Notes: generated from the sequence alone by a model not told the origin. A stretch of DNA of 62,235 bases from Alphaproteobacteria bacterium (GCA_030065235.1 JASJDC010000014.1:1-62235); one strand, 5' to 3'; positions 42,213 through 51,863 are shown, numbered from the stretch's first letter. Numbers and translations: made by a program.

Positions 42213-42773
42213 ATGGCCATCTTGAAAATCGCCCGGATGGGGCATCCGATCCTGCGCCAGGTCGCCGAGCCCGTCGCCGACCCGACCGATCCGTCGGTCG
42301 GCCTGTTGATCCGCGACATGGTCGAGACGATGCAGGACGCCGGCGGGACGGGTCTGGCGGCGCCGCAGGTGCACGCGCCGGTCCGCGTCGTGACCTATTT
42401 CGTGCGCGGACCGCGCCTGGAGGAAGGGGAGGACGAGGTTCCTCTGACCGTCCTGATCAACCCGGTCCTCACGCCGCTCGACGATCAAATCGCCTATGAC
42501 TGGGAAGGCTGCCTCTCGGTCCCAGGCCTCACCGGTCTGGCGCCGCGTCACCGCCGCATACGTCTGCAGGCCTTGACGGCCGAGGGCGAGACGATCGATC
42601 GGGCGGTCCAGGGCTTCCACGCCCGCGTATTGCAACATGAATGCGATCATTTGGACGGGATTTTGTATCCTCAGCGCATGGACGATCTCAGCCTGTTGCT
42701 GTTTCAGGAAGAAATGCGCTTCGGCGCGCCGGAACGCGCCGTGGAATTGATGGAGAAAAACAATGACCAATGA
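42213..42773 (+). CDS. def: Peptide deformylase
   Basis: Removes the formyl group from new N-terminal methionine. All three motifs are present: GTGLAAPQV, EGCLSVPGL and QHECDHLDG, giving Cys and two His as metal ligands with the Glu base. The usual HEYDH or HEFDH reads HECDH here. It has 186 residues. The stop overlaps the COQ9-family start by 11 bases. The upstream 292-base gap to rpsU holds no clear feature. Confidence 0.95.
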   Translation: MAILKIARMGHPILRQVAEPVADPTDPSVGLLIRDMVETMQDAGGTGLAAPQVHAPVRVVTYFVRGPRLEEGEDEVPLTVLINPVLTPLDDQIAYDWEGCLSVPGLTGLAPRHRRIRLQALTAEGETIDRAVQGFHARVLQHECDHLDGILYPQRMDDLSLLLFQEEMRFGAPERAVELMEKNNDQ

Positions 42774-43443
42774 GTCCGGAACCGACTGGAAAGACGATCC
42801 GGCGGAACTGCGCGACCGGCTGATCGAGGCGGCCCTGCCGCATGTGGTCTTTGACGGCTGGGGCCGCGAGGCGGCGTTGCGGGGAGCCGAGGATCTCGGT
42901 CTCGGACCGGCCGAGGCGATGCGCGCCTTTCCCGGCGGCGCCGGCGACATGATCCGCTGTCATCTCAGTCTGGCCGACCGGCGGATGACCGAAGCCTTGA
43001 TCGACGCCGATCTCGAGAGCATGCGCGTCCGCGACCGGATCGCTTTCGCCGTGCGCACCCGGTTGGAGCAGAATGCGCCCCATCGCGACGCGGTGCGCCG
43101 GGCCATGAGCTATCTGGCGGCGCCGCAGAACGCCGGGTTGGCGGCGCAGGCGCTCTATCGCACCGTCGACGAGATCTGGTGGCTGGCCGGCGACCGCTCG
43201 ACGGATTGGAACTTCTATTCGAAGCGCGGCCTGCTGGCCGGCGTCTATTCCAGCACGCTGCTATTCTGGCTGAACGACAAATCCGCCGGGTTCGAGGAGA
43301 CCTGGGCGTTTCTGGACCGCCGAATCGCGGATGTGATGAAAGCGCCGAAACTGATGAATACGGTCAAACAGGTCGCGGGGTTTCTGCCGCGACGACTCCG
43401 GGCTTTCCGCACCTTCCGCTCGCCCTCGGCGTCGCGTTCGTAA
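42763..43443 (+). CDS. COQ9-family ubiquinone biosynthesis protein
   Basis: Lipid-binding protein that supports COQ7-dependent hydroxylation in ubiquinone synthesis; COQ9 homologues occur mainly in alphaproteobacteria and mitochondria. The 226-residue protein has an N-terminal TetR-like helical part (LRDRLIEAALPHVVFDGWGREAALRGAEDLGL) and a C-terminal domain with RDRIAFAVRTRLEQN and DWNFYSKRGLLAGVYSSTLLFWL. The start overlaps def. It converges with purK, with 26 bases between stops. Confidence 0.92.
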   Translation: MTNESGTDWKDDPAELRDRLIEAALPHVVFDGWGREAALRGAEDLGLGPAEAMRAFPGGAGDMIRCHLSLADRRMTEALIDADLESMRVRDRIAFAVRTRLEQNAPHRDAVRRAMSYLAAPQNAGLAAQALYRTVDEIWWLAGDRSTDWNFYSKRGLLAGVYSSTLLFWLNDKSAGFEETWAFLDRRIADVMKAPKLMNTVKQVAGFLPRRLRAFRTFRSPSASRS

Positions 43444-43469
43444 CGGGCGGTTTGGTTTATCCCGCGGGT

Positions 43470-44573
43470 TCAGCGCCTCAAGCGGGTGACATGGCCCATT
43501 TTGCGGCCGGGCCGCGCTTCCGATTTGCCATAGAGATGCAGCTTGGCGTTCGGGTCCGCCAGAATCGCAGGCCAGTCCGCCGCTTCGTCCCCGATCAGGT
43601 TAGTCATTTCCGCCGGATACAGCACGTCGGTCCCCCCCAATGGCAATCCCATCACCGCGCGCACCAATTGCTCGAACTGATCGGTGACGCAGGCGTCCAG
43701 GGTCCAATGGCCTGAATTGTGCGGCCGGGGCGCGATCTCGTTCGCCAGGATCCGGCCGTCAGGCGTCGCAAACATTTCGACCGCCAACAGGCCTGTGACG
43801 TCCAAGCCCTCGACCGCTCTCCGCGCTGTTTCTTCGGCCTTGTCGATCAGGCCGGCGTCCAACGGCGCCGGCGCGATGGTCCGGTGCAGGATATGATTGC
43901 GATGTTCGTTCATGACGGGGGGAAACAAGGCGACGGCGCCGTCGGTTCCGCGCGCGGCGATCACCGACAGTTCGCAGCTGAAATCGACGAACCCCTCTAG
44001 GATGCAGCGCACGCCGCCAAGCGATTCCCAGGCTGCGCTGAGCGCGTCCGCATCCATATCGGCCCGCAGCATCGCCTGCCCTTTGCCGTCATAGCCCATG
44101 CGGCAGGTCTTGAGCACGGACGGCAGGCCGATCTCCGCCAAAGCCGCGTCCAGGCTGGCGCGATCAGTGACTTCGGCCCAAGGCGCGGTCTCCACGCCCG
44201 CCTCGTTCAGGAAGCGTTTTTCCACAACACGATCCTGCGCCGTCGCCAGGACCGTATGTCCCGGACGCACCGGAACGCGGTCGGCCAGAAAGTCCAGCGC
44301 CGCGACCGGCACGTTCTCAAACTCCAGCGTCACGGCGTCGACGCGCGCGGCGAAGCGTTCAAGCGCGGCCTCGTCGCCATAGTCCGCTTGGATATGCGGG
44401 GCGACCTGCGCGGCGGGGCACGCCGCCTGCGGTTCGAAAATCACCGTCCGGTAGCCCAACCGCGCCGCAGCCTGCGCCGTCATTCGGCCCAATTGGCCGC
44501 CGCCCAGCACGCCCAAAACGCCGCCGGGCGCGATCGCGCCGCGTGCGGAATCGATCGCTGAGTCAGGCGGCAT
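43470..44573 (-). CDS. purK: 5-(carboxyamino)imidazole ribonucleotide synthase PurK
   Basis: ATP-grasp enzyme that forms N5-CAIR from AIR, bicarbonate and ATP in purine synthesis. The 367-residue protein begins with GGVLGVLGGGQLGRMTAQAA, then the ATP-grasp body with VLKTCRMGYDGKGQAML, ILANEIAPRPHNSGHWTLDAC and a C-terminal domain. It starts 5 bases after the purE stop, so purE-purK form an operon. Confidence 0.96.
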   Translation of the reverse strand: MPPDSAIDSARGAIAPGGVLGVLGGGQLGRMTAQAAARLGYRTVIFEPQAACPAAQVAPHIQADYGDEAALERFAARVDAVTLEFENVPVAALDFLADRVPVRPGHTVLATAQDRVVEKRFLNEAGVETAPWAEVTDRASLDAALAEIGLPSVLKTCRMGYDGKGQAMLRADMDADALSAAWESLGGVRCILEGFVDFSCELSVIAARGTDGAVALFPPVMNEHRNHILHRTIAPAPLDAGLIDKAEETARRAVEGLDVTGLLAVEMFATPDGRILANEIAPRPHNSGHWTLDACVTDQFEQLVRAVMGLPLGGTDVLYPAEMTNLIGDEAADWPAILADPNAKLHLYGKSEARPGRKMGHVTRLRR

Positions 44574-44578
44574 GGGGG

Positions 44579-45082
44579 CTACGCGTCATCCGACGGGGCC
44601 TCGGCCACGGACTCGGTCTGGCGCGCCCGCCAAGCATCGAGCGCGTTTCGAACATCCTCGTTCCGCAGGGCGAGTATGGCGGCGGCCAGCAGCGCCGCAT
44701 TGATCGCCCCCGCCTTGCCGATGGCGAGCGTACCGACCGGGACGCCTGCGGGCATCTGAACGATGGAGAGAAGACTGTCCTGACCCGACAAGGCTTTGCT
44801 TTCGATCGGTACGCCGAAGACCGGCAGCGGCGTCATCGACGCGGTCATGCCGGGCAGGTGGGCGGCGCCGCCAGCCCCGGCGATGATCGCGCTCAATCCG
44901 CGTTCGCGCGCCGATTCGGCATAGTCGACCAGGCGTTTCGGCGTCCGGTGGGCGGAGACGATTCGCGCCTCATGGACGACGCCCAGCGCCGCGAGCGTGT
45001 CGCAGGCGTATTTCATCGTCGGCCAATCGGATTGACTGCCCATGATCACGCCGACATCCGGCTCTCCGTTGCTCGCGGTCAC
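44579..45082 (-). CDS. purE: N5-carboxyaminoimidazole ribonucleotide mutase PurE
   Basis: Converts N5-CAIR to CAIR in purine synthesis. The 167-residue protein has the class I PurE signatures [21 protein letters not shown] (catalytic His) and [15 protein letters not shown]. Start is GTG with AAGGA seven bases upstream. It is followed by purK after 5 bases and preceded by DUF465 with a 111-base gap, on the same strand. Confidence 0.96.
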   Translation of the reverse strand: MTASNGEPDVGVIMGSQSDWPTMKYACDTLAALGVVHEARIVSAHRTPKRLVDYAESARERGLSAIIAGAGGAAHLPGMTASMTPLPVFGVPIESKALSGQDSLLSIVQMPAGVPVGTLAIGKAGAINAALLAAAILALRNEDVRNALDAWRARQTESVAEAPSDDA

Positions 45083-45193
45083 CAGGGTTTCCTTTCACAC
45101 CCACGATCGAAGCGCGGGAGTATAGGGCGGCGCGGAGTCAAAGCAATCCGACGCGCAGGGAGCGCACCAGAGGGCGCCGGATGCATAAGGGGG

Positions 45194-45400
45194 TCAGGCG
45201 ATGATGTCCGGGATCAGCAAGGCTTCGAGACGCGCGATCTCGTCCCGCAGGGCGAGTTTCCTTTTCTTCAGGCGCTGGACCCGCAATTGATCGAAGGGCG
45301 CTTCTTCCGACACCCGATCGATCACGTCGTCCAGATCGCGATGCTCGATCGTCAGCGCCTCGATTCGCGCCTGGATCTGCTGCTCATCCTGGTATTCCAC
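45194..45400 (-). CDS. YdcH/DUF465 small protein
   Basis: A 68-residue charged protein with two predicted helices. IEALTIEHRDLDDVIDRV and VQRLKKRKLALRDEIARLEALL are the usual DUF465 pattern. Its function is unknown. It is the first gene before purE, a common order in alphaproteobacteria. Upstream, 147 bases separate it from the divergent TIGR02444 gene. Confidence 0.9.
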   Translation of the reverse strand: MEYQDEQQIQARIEALTIEHRDLDDVIDRVSEEAPFDQLRVQRLKKRKLALRDEIARLEALLIPDIIA

Positions 45401-45547
45401 GCCTGATCACCATCCGTTTCGACGCCCCGCTGATGGGCTATCCCTACCTTCCCACAGAAGGCGGAATATATCACGTTCGAAGGCGGGGAAAGGGCGGTTT
45501 CGACCGCGATATCTCGCCGCTTGCAGCGATGGAAGGGATGACCCGAC

Positions 45548-46138
45548 ATGCCCGACGAAAGCCCCGCATCTGACGCCGATGGGATCGACCTGGGCGGCGC
45601 GAGGGCGGCCAACCCGTTCTGGGACTTCTCGCTGCGCGTCTATGCCGCGCCCGGCGTCGCCTCGGCCTGTCTCGCCTTTCAGGACCGGCATGGCGGCGAT
45701 GTGAACCTCGTACTGCTTTGCGCCTGGCTCGGTTATCTCGGCATCCGGATCGACGCGGCGGCGATTGCAAAGTCGGACAAACTCTTGGCTGGCTGGCGGG
45801 ACGAGACGATCGAGCCGCTGCGGGCTATTCGCCGCCGGTTGAAAGAGACGATCGGGCCCTTCCCAAGCGGCATGACCGCTGATTTACGCGACTTCGTGAA
45901 ACAGGCGGAGCTCGAATCGGAAAGGCTGGCGCAGGATGTCCTATATCGGTCTCTGGAGAGCCTACCGGGCAAGAACGCCAAGAACGCCGAAAGATCCGGC
46001 GTCGCGCGACTGAATCTCCGCGCGTATGCGGCGCATCTTGGCCTTGAGACCGGTGTGGCGCGCGGCGCGATCGAGCCGTTGATCGCGGCCATGCAGGCGG
46101 TTCTGGAAACGCCCGATGAAGAAGGGCGTAGCGCCTGA
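45548..46138 (+). CDS. TIGR02444 family protein (DUF2390)
   Basis: A 196-residue protein of unknown function, helical and soluble. The family start ANPFWDFSLRVYAAPGVASACLAFQDRHGGDVNLVLLCAWLGYLG is clear. No catalytic motif is seen. It converges with mlaC, with 20 bases between stops. Confidence 0.88.
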   Translation: MPDESPASDADGIDLGGARAANPFWDFSLRVYAAPGVASACLAFQDRHGGDVNLVLLCAWLGYLGIRIDAAAIAKSDKLLAGWRDETIEPLRAIRRRLKETIGPFPSGMTADLRDFVKQAELESERLAQDVLYRSLESLPGKNAKNAERSGVARLNLRAYAAHLGLETGVARGAIEPLIAAMQAVLETPDEEGRSA

Positions 46139-46158
46139 TCCGGGTCGGCTGGCGCGCC

Positions 46159-46827
46159 TCAGTTGATCTTTTCGGCTTCGCGACTGGATTTGCGTTTCAA
46201 GACGGCGGTTTGTCTTTTAAGCGCGTCAATGAGTGCGGAGACTCGCCCGCCGTTCCGTCGGATCACCGACACATATTCGTCGCGTTGGGTGACCAGCAGG
46301 GACAGTCCTTCGACCTGGATATCGAAGATCCGCCAACCATCATCGGTGTCGTTCACAACCCATTCGATAACAACGGGCGCTTCCCCCTCATTAAGGGCGA
46401 CAGTCGACTGGACGACCTTCGCGCCACGCGGCCCGTCGCGCGCCCCGACAATGCGATATTCCTGGCCCTTATATTGGGTGAAACGCCACGCGTACGTTTC
46501 GACGAGGTTGTCCTCCAGCGCCTGCCGAAAGGCCGCCAATTCCTCTTCCGTCGCCCGGCGTTGGAACGGTCCAAGCAGGAAGCGCGTGCCACGATCCACG
46601 TCAAAGGCGCTGCGCAGCATCGAGCGGAAATTCTCGTTTCGCACTTCGGCCGGTATTGATTTGTCGGTTAGGAAAGTGATCGCGTCCTGGGCGAGGCGTT
46701 CGATAAACTCTTCTGGAGTTTCCGTTGCGGCGGCGCTGTTCGTCGCCAGGAAGAAAGAGAGCAGCGCCGTGCAAAGCGCTCGGCTGAGTGCTGATGTCCT
46801 GCACAGACGAAACAGCCTCGACGCCAT
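46159..46827 (-). CDS. mlaC: Periplasmic lipid carrier MlaC
   Basis: Soluble carrier that shuttles phospholipid between MlaA and MlaD. The 222-residue protein has a signal peptide (ALCTALLSFFLATNSAAA) and family segments FIERLAQDAITFLTDKSI, FRSMLRSAFDVDRGTRFLLG and WRIFDIQVEGLSLLVTQRDEY. It starts 9 bases after the mlaA stop, so mlaA-mlaC are co-transcribed, away from mlaEFD at 11315-15176. Confidence 0.93.
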   Translation of the reverse strand: MASRLFRLCRTSALSRALCTALLSFFLATNSAAATETPEEFIERLAQDAITFLTDKSIPAEVRNENFRSMLRSAFDVDRGTRFLLGPFQRRATEEELAAFRQALEDNLVETYAWRFTQYKGQEYRIVGARDGPRGAKVVQSTVALNEGEAPVVIEWVVNDTDDGWRIFDIQVEGLSLLVTQRDEYVSVIRRNGGRVSALIDALKRQTAVLKRKSSREAEKIN

Positions 46828-46836
46828 CGCGACCGC

Positions 46837-47721
46837 CTAATCCGCAGGCGGGGCGACCGTCGGCTCGATCACATCGTCAATCTCGAAGTCCAACTGAGCC
46901 GATTGGGCGGAGTCGCCGCCATCGTCTATGTCGAAATCAAAATCCTCATTCTTGTTGATATCGACATCAACGTCTTGGTTCAGGATCATGTTTTCACGCT
47001 GTTGCCGATACAGGCTTCGCACAGCGGCGTAGAAATCGAGAGACGTTTCCTCGAGATCTTCCAAGGTCTGATAATTCCTTGAGCGCGAATCGATGGCTTC
47101 CATAATGCGCCGGGACCAAACAATCGTCGTCGCGGTGCCGTCGTCGGAATTCCGCTCCCACCAATTGAACGGATCGAGGAAATAATCGACCACGATGCCC
47201 GCCGTGTCGCGGACGTTCGAGGGGCCCAGAAGCGGCAGCATCAAATACGGACCCTCGCCCGCGCCCCAGACCGCTAAAGTCTGGCCGAAATCCTCGTCTC
47301 GGAAGGGAATGCCTTTGCCTTCATGGTCGGCGATGTCGATCAACCCGCCCAGCCCAATGCTGGTGTTCACGATGAACCGCCCTGTCGTATTCTGTGCGCC
47401 CTCCCAATCGCCTTGCAGCAGATTGTTCGCCAGGATCACAGGGGTGCGCAGGTTGCGCAGGAAGTTCCGCACCGTGTCGCGCAGGCCGTCGGGCAGTTCG
47501 CCATAGGCCGCCGAAATCGGCCGTAGAATGACTTTGTCGATCAGCAGATTGATTTGGAAGACCGCTCGATTGAAGCCTTCAATCGGATCGTTGACGTCTT
47601 CGAATTCGGCCAGTTCATCTTCGGTCAGGTCGCCGTCCTGAACCGGGGCGGCGGCGCAACCGATAAGACCGACCGCAAGAAAGGCGGCGAGAAAAAACCG
47701 TTTCAAGTCAAAGTCACGCAT
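46837..47721 (-). CDS. mlaA: Outer-membrane lipoprotein MlaA (VacJ family)
   Basis: Lipoprotein that extracts phospholipid from the outer leaflet. ATG 47721 gives a short lipoprotein signal ending in the lipobox LIGC (Cys22); the open frame extends 186 bases further but has no signal there. Family segments are DPIEGFNRAVFQINLLIDKVI, NLLQGDWEGAQNTTGRFIVN and GEGPYLMLPLLGPSNVRD. About 30-45 acidic residues at the C-terminus (DVDINKNEDFDFDIDD) are an unusual tail. Total 295 residues. Confidence 0.93.
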   Translation of the reverse strand: MRDFDLKRFFLAAFLAVGLIGCAAAPVQDGDLTEDELAEFEDVNDPIEGFNRAVFQINLLIDKVILRPISAAYGELPDGLRDTVRNFLRNLRTPVILANNLLQGDWEGAQNTTGRFIVNTSIGLGGLIDIADHEGKGIPFRDEDFGQTLAVWGAGEGPYLMLPLLGPSNVRDTAGIVVDYFLDPFNWWERNSDDGTATTIVWSRRIMEAIDSRSRNYQTLEDLEETSLDFYAAVRSLYRQQRENMILNQDVDVDINKNEDFDFDIDDGGDSAQSAQLDFEIDDVIEPTVAPPAD

Positions 47722-48209
47722 TACTGATATCGCCGCTCTCAAAACCCAGAACCCGCCCTGCTGACCCCGTCCGTCCCCCGAAGACGACAGGACCGTAACA
47801 ACCCGATTTCTGTATTCTAGCCCCAAAGGCACTACCAAATCGTTACCAACGCGCGCCCCGTTTGATCGATTCCAGACGGGTTTGTCTAGCCTGACCGTCC
47901 ACAACATGATCCGCGCCGAAGATCGGCGCGGATCATTCTTTCATACGCCCGCCTCAGCGATCCGGACGCACGTGATGTGCTAAGAACGACCATTCTTTTC
48001 GAAGGGTAGGGGTATCACGCTGTATTCGCCGCTACTATAGACTCGCTCCCGTCGACGCCGCCGGGACGGCTGTTTTTGACGGAGTGTTGCAATAATGTCT
48101 CTGTTGTAGGGGCTTGGTCGCCGGCCCCATGGTCCGGCGTTGACGCGATGCGTTCCGGCCCGGAAGGAGGCTGGGATATGTACGCAAACGCCCATTTGAG
48201 GAGGGTTTT
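47722..48209. other. 488-base intergenic region between divergent mlaA and thioesterase genes
   Basis: No gene is supported here. The only strong structure is the hairpin at 47906-47936. The region presumably carries the mlaA promoter on the minus strand and the thioesterase promoter on the plus strand, but I cannot assign boxes. A purine-rich ribosome site (GAGGAGGG) precedes the thioesterase start. Confidence 0.6.
47906..47936 (+). terminator. Perfect 14-bp hairpin with short T-rich tail
   Basis: ATGATCCGCGCCGA pairs exactly with TCGGCGCGGATCAT around a 3-base loop; TCTTTC follows on the plus strand. No gene ends just upstream on that strand. It may end a small RNA or act as a stable structure in an intergenic transcript. 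Confidence 0.5.
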
Positions 48210-48707
48210 GTGGCTCTATCGGTTGATCCACGCCTGTTTTTCGGCTGTCAGACCACGGTCCAGGAGGCGTGGATCGATTATAACGGCCATATGAATGTCG
48301 GCTATTATGTCGTTGCGTTCGATTTGGCGACGGATCATTTGCTTGATCGCATTGATCTCGGCGCTCGGCATCTGAAATCCTGCGGCGGCTCAACTTTCAC
48401 CGCCGAGATGAATGTGAGCTATGTGCGCGAGGTGTTTCAGGGGGCGCCCTTGGTCTTCACGACCCAGCTTCTCGGCTTCGACGACAAGCGGCTGCGCTAT
48501 ATCCACGCGATGTATCATGCGGAAGAAGGCTATCTCGCCGCGACCAACGAGTGCCTAAGCCTCTATGTCGATATGGAGTCGCGCCGCGTCGCGCAGATTC
48601 CGGCTGAGAACCTCGCCAAATTGGCGGCGCTCGCCGAAACGCATCAAAGCATCGAACCGCCCAAGACTGTTGCGCGGTCGATTGCGACCAAGGGCGACTG
48701 GTTCTGA
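48210..48707 (+). CDS. Thioesterase-family (hotdog) protein
   Basis: A 165-residue hotdog-fold acyl-CoA thioesterase. VQEAWIDYNGHMNVGYYVVAFD with the catalytic-type Asp is typical of the 4-hydroxybenzoyl-CoA and betainyl-CoA thioesterase branch, and NVSYVREVFQGAPLVFTTQL follows. Members next to BKACE genes hydrolyse betainyl-CoA in carnitine catabolism, but here the BKACE gene is 31 kb away. Start is GTG with GAGGAGGG a few bases upstream. Confidence 0.85.
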   Translation: MALSVDPRLFFGCQTTVQEAWIDYNGHMNVGYYVVAFDLATDHLLDRIDLGARHLKSCGGSTFTAEMNVSYVREVFQGAPLVFTTQLLGFDDKRLRYIHAMYHAEEGYLAATNECLSLYVDMESRRVAQIPAENLAKLAALAETHQSIEPPKTVARSIATKGDWF

Positions 48708-48920
48708 GCAAAGCCGTTTGCGAATCGCTCTGCAACGCCCTCATTGCTGCGGTTCCGGGCGCCGAGCGGACGCGAACTAGGGTATGATTTGGGTTGAGCG
48801 CCGAACGGTATTTCCATACTGTGGAACATGAAAGCTGCATATTGTCGTCTATGAGCCGACGGGTCTGTGGCTGTGCAACGCCAGGAATATCGCTTCGAGC
48901 GACTGGCGGAGGGTGAGCCA

Positions 48921-49973
48921 GTGAATTTTTCCGAAAACCTCAAGGCGGCGCAAAACTGCGCAGAGCGCGTCATCGCAGCTTTGGCGACGCTTGAGCTGCC
49001 GGCCACGCCGAACAATTTCACGGTTTGGTATGCGTATCTCAGCGGCCGCTATCCGGACCTGTCGGAGACGATCGAGCTGTTGCAGGAGAAACAAGGCGGC
49101 GTCTCCATTCAAATGGCCCGACGGCTTTACGCGGATTTCTTCACGGATGCGCGCGAAGAGCAGGTAATCCGGCAAACCGGGGTGAAGATCAGCGAGGAGC
49201 TCGCGGACGTTCTGCTGACCTTGGCGGATGCTGCCGGGGACGCTGAGAATTTCGAAAGCGCGCTGCAGGAGAACTTGAAAGGACTGGCTCAGGACCCGGG
49301 CCTGGAATCCATCACCGAGGCCATGAAGTCGCTGGCGCGCGAAGCGCAGAAGATGCAGTCCTCGAACGCAGAGCTTCAAAAGCGGCTGGAAATCTCATCG
49401 AATGAAATCGTCAGCCTGCAGCAGAATCTGGATGAGGTGCGCAAAGAGGCTCTGACCGACGGGCTGACCGGCATCGCGAACCGTAAGATGTTCGATATCA
49501 GCATCGAGAGGGCCATCGAGGATGCGAAACGGACCGGCGAGCCGCTAACGCTGGCTTTGACGGATATCGATTTCTTCAAAAAGTTCAACGATACATACGG
49601 GCACCAAACCGGCGATCAGGTGCTCAAGCTGGTGGCGAAGATATTGGCCAACAGTGTGCGCGAGGGCGAAACGGCCGCGCGCTACGGCGGCGAGGAATTC
49701 GCCCTGATCATGCCGAAGGTCAGTTCCGAAGAAGCGGCGCGCATTTGCGAACGCGTGCGTTCAACCGTTTCGTCGAAACAGATCCGGAACCGGACCACGG
49801 GCGAATCGATGGGCAACATCACCCTGTCTCTTGGCGTCGCGTTGTATCGACCGGGCGATATGGTGTCCGATATGGTGCAGCGCGCGGACGCCGGCCTCTA
49901 TTTCGCCAAGGGGAACGGCCGCAATCAGGTCGTGCTGGAATCCCAGATGGAGGAAGCTGCGATCGCCAGTTGA
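48921..49973 (+). CDS. GGDEF-domain diguanylate cyclase
   Basis: Makes cyclic di-GMP from two GTP. GTG 48921 is preferred: GGAGG(G) lies about 7 bases upstream and NFSENLKAAQ begins the conserved part. The N-terminal 170 residues are a helical sensor-like part, then a coiled linker (LQKRLEISSNEIVSLQQNLDEV). The GGDEF domain starts near TDGLTGIANRKMFD and the active motif is RYGGEEFALIMPK. The inhibitory I-site reads REGE, in which the usual Asp is Glu. No membrane segment is seen. It has about 350 residues. Confidence 0.9.
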   Translation: MNFSENLKAAQNCAERVIAALATLELPATPNNFTVWYAYLSGRYPDLSETIELLQEKQGGVSIQMARRLYADFFTDAREEQVIRQTGVKISEELADVLLTLADAAGDAENFESALQENLKGLAQDPGLESITEAMKSLAREAQKMQSSNAELQKRLEISSNEIVSLQQNLDEVRKEALTDGLTGIANRKMFDISIERAIEDAKRTGEPLTLALTDIDFFKKFNDTYGHQTGDQVLKLVAKILANSVREGETAARYGGEEFALIMPKVSSEEAARICERVRSTVSSKQIRNRTTGESMGNITLSLGVALYRPGDMVSDMVQRADAGLYFAKGNGRNQVVLESQMEEAAIAS

Positions 49974-50066
49974 ACAACGGCGCATGTCGCCGGGCCGACT
50001 CGAGCAGATCCTTATCCCAACCCCTTCATGAAATTGAATATTTGATCCGCCTGCAGTAAACGAAGA

Positions 50067-51863
50067 TTGAGCGTGGGCGGATGGCGCGCGCGTCTCCTTG
50101 GGCGGAGCGGCCCGTTGGTCAAAGCCGGACACATCGCCAAGCGAATCGGTCGGATCGGACGGCACGAGCAAATCGTGTTGACGACGCTGGCCGTCGGCGT
50201 CGGCGCGCTCGGCGCCGGCGGCGCCATCGCATTTCGGGAAGCGATCAGCCTGTTCCAATATGGCTTCTTCGGTTTTTCCTCAGAATATTTTCAGAGCGGG
50301 CTTGAGACCGTTCCCGCTTGGCGCGTTGTGGCGGCCACGACAGGCGGCGGGCTGCTCGTCGGCCTCTTAATCCATTTCTTCCTGCCCGGACGGCGCGCCC
50401 ATGGCGTGGCCGACGTGATCGAGGCGGAATTGGTGAAGGGCGGTCAGGTCCAGGTTCGCACCGGCTTCATGGCGGCCTTGGTCAGCGCGCTGACCCTGGC
50501 GAGCGGCGGCTCGTCGGGTCGGGAAGGGCCGGTCGTGCATTTGGCGGCCTGTCTTGGCGGCCTCGTCTCGAACGTCCTGCGGCTCGACCGGTCGGCGCGC
50601 CAGACCCTGCTGGGCTGCGGCGTCGCGGCCGGGGTGGCGGCCTCGTTCAACGCCCCGATCGCCGGGGTGTTCTTCGCGTTGGAAGTGGTGATGGGGAACT
50701 ACGCGCTGGGCGCCTTCGCGCCGGTGGTGATCGCGTCCGTCACCGGCACGATCATCAGCCGGATCTATTTCGGCGATTTCCCGGCCTTCATCATCCCGCC
50801 GCATGGGATCGAATCCTTCTGGGAGTTTCCCGCCTTCGCAATCCTCGGCGTCGTCAGCGCGTTGGCCGCGGTCTCTTTCATCTGGTCGGTCGGCGTGTCG
50901 CGTTCGGTCTTCGACCGGATCAAGATCCCGATCTACGGCAAGACGGCCCTGGGAGGATTGGCGGTCGGCCTGGCCGGGCTGGGTCTGCCGCATATTCTCG
51001 GCGTCGGCTATGAGGCGACGGATCAGGCGCTGAAGGAGACGCTGGCGTTTGAGATGCTGATTATTCTGGCGATCGCCAAAACGGCGGCCACGGCCGTGAC
51101 TTTGGGCAGCGGCGCCGGGGGCGGCGTGTTCTCACCCTCGCTCTATATCGGCGCGATGATCGGCGGCGCCTTCGGCGTCGTCGCCACGGAGTTTCAACCG
51201 GTGCTGTCCTCCGGCCACGGCGCCTACACGCTGGTCGGGATGGGGGCGGTGGCCGGCGCCGTTCTCGGCGCGCCGATCAGCACGATCCTGATGGTTTTCG
51301 AATTGACCGGCGACTACGAGCTGACGATCGGCGTGATGATTGCGACGGTCATCGCCTCGCAGATCACCCATAACGCCTATGGCCACTCATTCTTCTCCTG
51401 GCAGTTGGCGCAGCGCGGCGTCGATCTGAGCGGCGGCCGCGAGGATGTGCTGATGCGGTCGCGTCTGGTCGCCGACATTATGCGGCGAGACTATGTCACG
51501 GTCTCCAAGCGGGCCGATCTTGAAGAGGTGCGCAGGAAACTGGTCGGCGTTCCCTATGGCGAGCTGTTCGTCGTGGACGAGGAGAACCGGTTGGCGGGGA
51601 CGGTGACCCTGCCTGATCTGTCGGAAATGGCGTTCAACGACGCCTATGACAATATGATGCTGGCGGGCGATGTGCTGCGCGAGCGGCCGCCGGTCGTCTG
51701 CGCCGCCGACGATCTCGAAAAAGCGCTGGCGCTTCTGGAATCCGAGAGCGACGGTCACATCGCTGTCGTCGACGGCATACGCACCATGCGCCTGATCGGC
51801 GTGTTGCATGAGCGCGACGTTCTGGTCGCCTATCACAAATCGGTCCTGGAAGCGCGCGGGTAA
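50067..51863 (+). CDS. ClC-family chloride channel/transporter with CBS domains
   Basis: Membrane protein of 598 residues. SGGSSGREGPVVHLAA contains the gating Glu of ClC, and GSGAGGGVFSPSLYIGAMIGG the GxFxP-type anion loop. About 18 helices are expected, then a pair of CBS domains (about 460-580). Start is TTG 50067 or GTG 50073; upstream residues look like leader. Chloride/proton exchange or pH homeostasis is the general role, and which mode it uses cannot be read here. Confidence 0.9.
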   Translation: MSVGGWRARLLGRSGPLVKAGHIAKRIGRIGRHEQIVLTTLAVGVGALGAGGAIAFREAISLFQYGFFGFSSEYFQSGLETVPAWRVVAATTGGGLLVGLLIHFFLPGRRAHGVADVIEAELVKGGQVQVRTGFMAALVSALTLASGGSSGREGPVVHLAACLGGLVSNVLRLDRSARQTLLGCGVAAGVAASFNAPIAGVFFALEVVMGNYALGAFAPVVIASVTGTIISRIYFGDFPAFIIPPHGIESFWEFPAFAILGVVSALAAVSFIWSVGVSRSVFDRIKIPIYGKTALGGLAVGLAGLGLPHILGVGYEATDQALKETLAFEMLIILAIAKTAATAVTLGSGAGGGVFSPSLYIGAMIGGAFGVVATEFQPVLSSGHGAYTLVGMGAVAGAVLGAPISTILMVFELTGDYELTIGVMIATVIASQITHNAYGHSFFSWQLAQRGVDLSGGREDVLMRSRLVADIMRRDYVTVSKRADLEEVRRKLVGVPYGELFVVDEENRLAGTVTLPDLSEMAFNDAYDNMMLAGDVLRERPPVVCAADDLEKALALLESESDGHIAVVDGIRTMRLIGVLHERDVLVAYHKSVLEARG

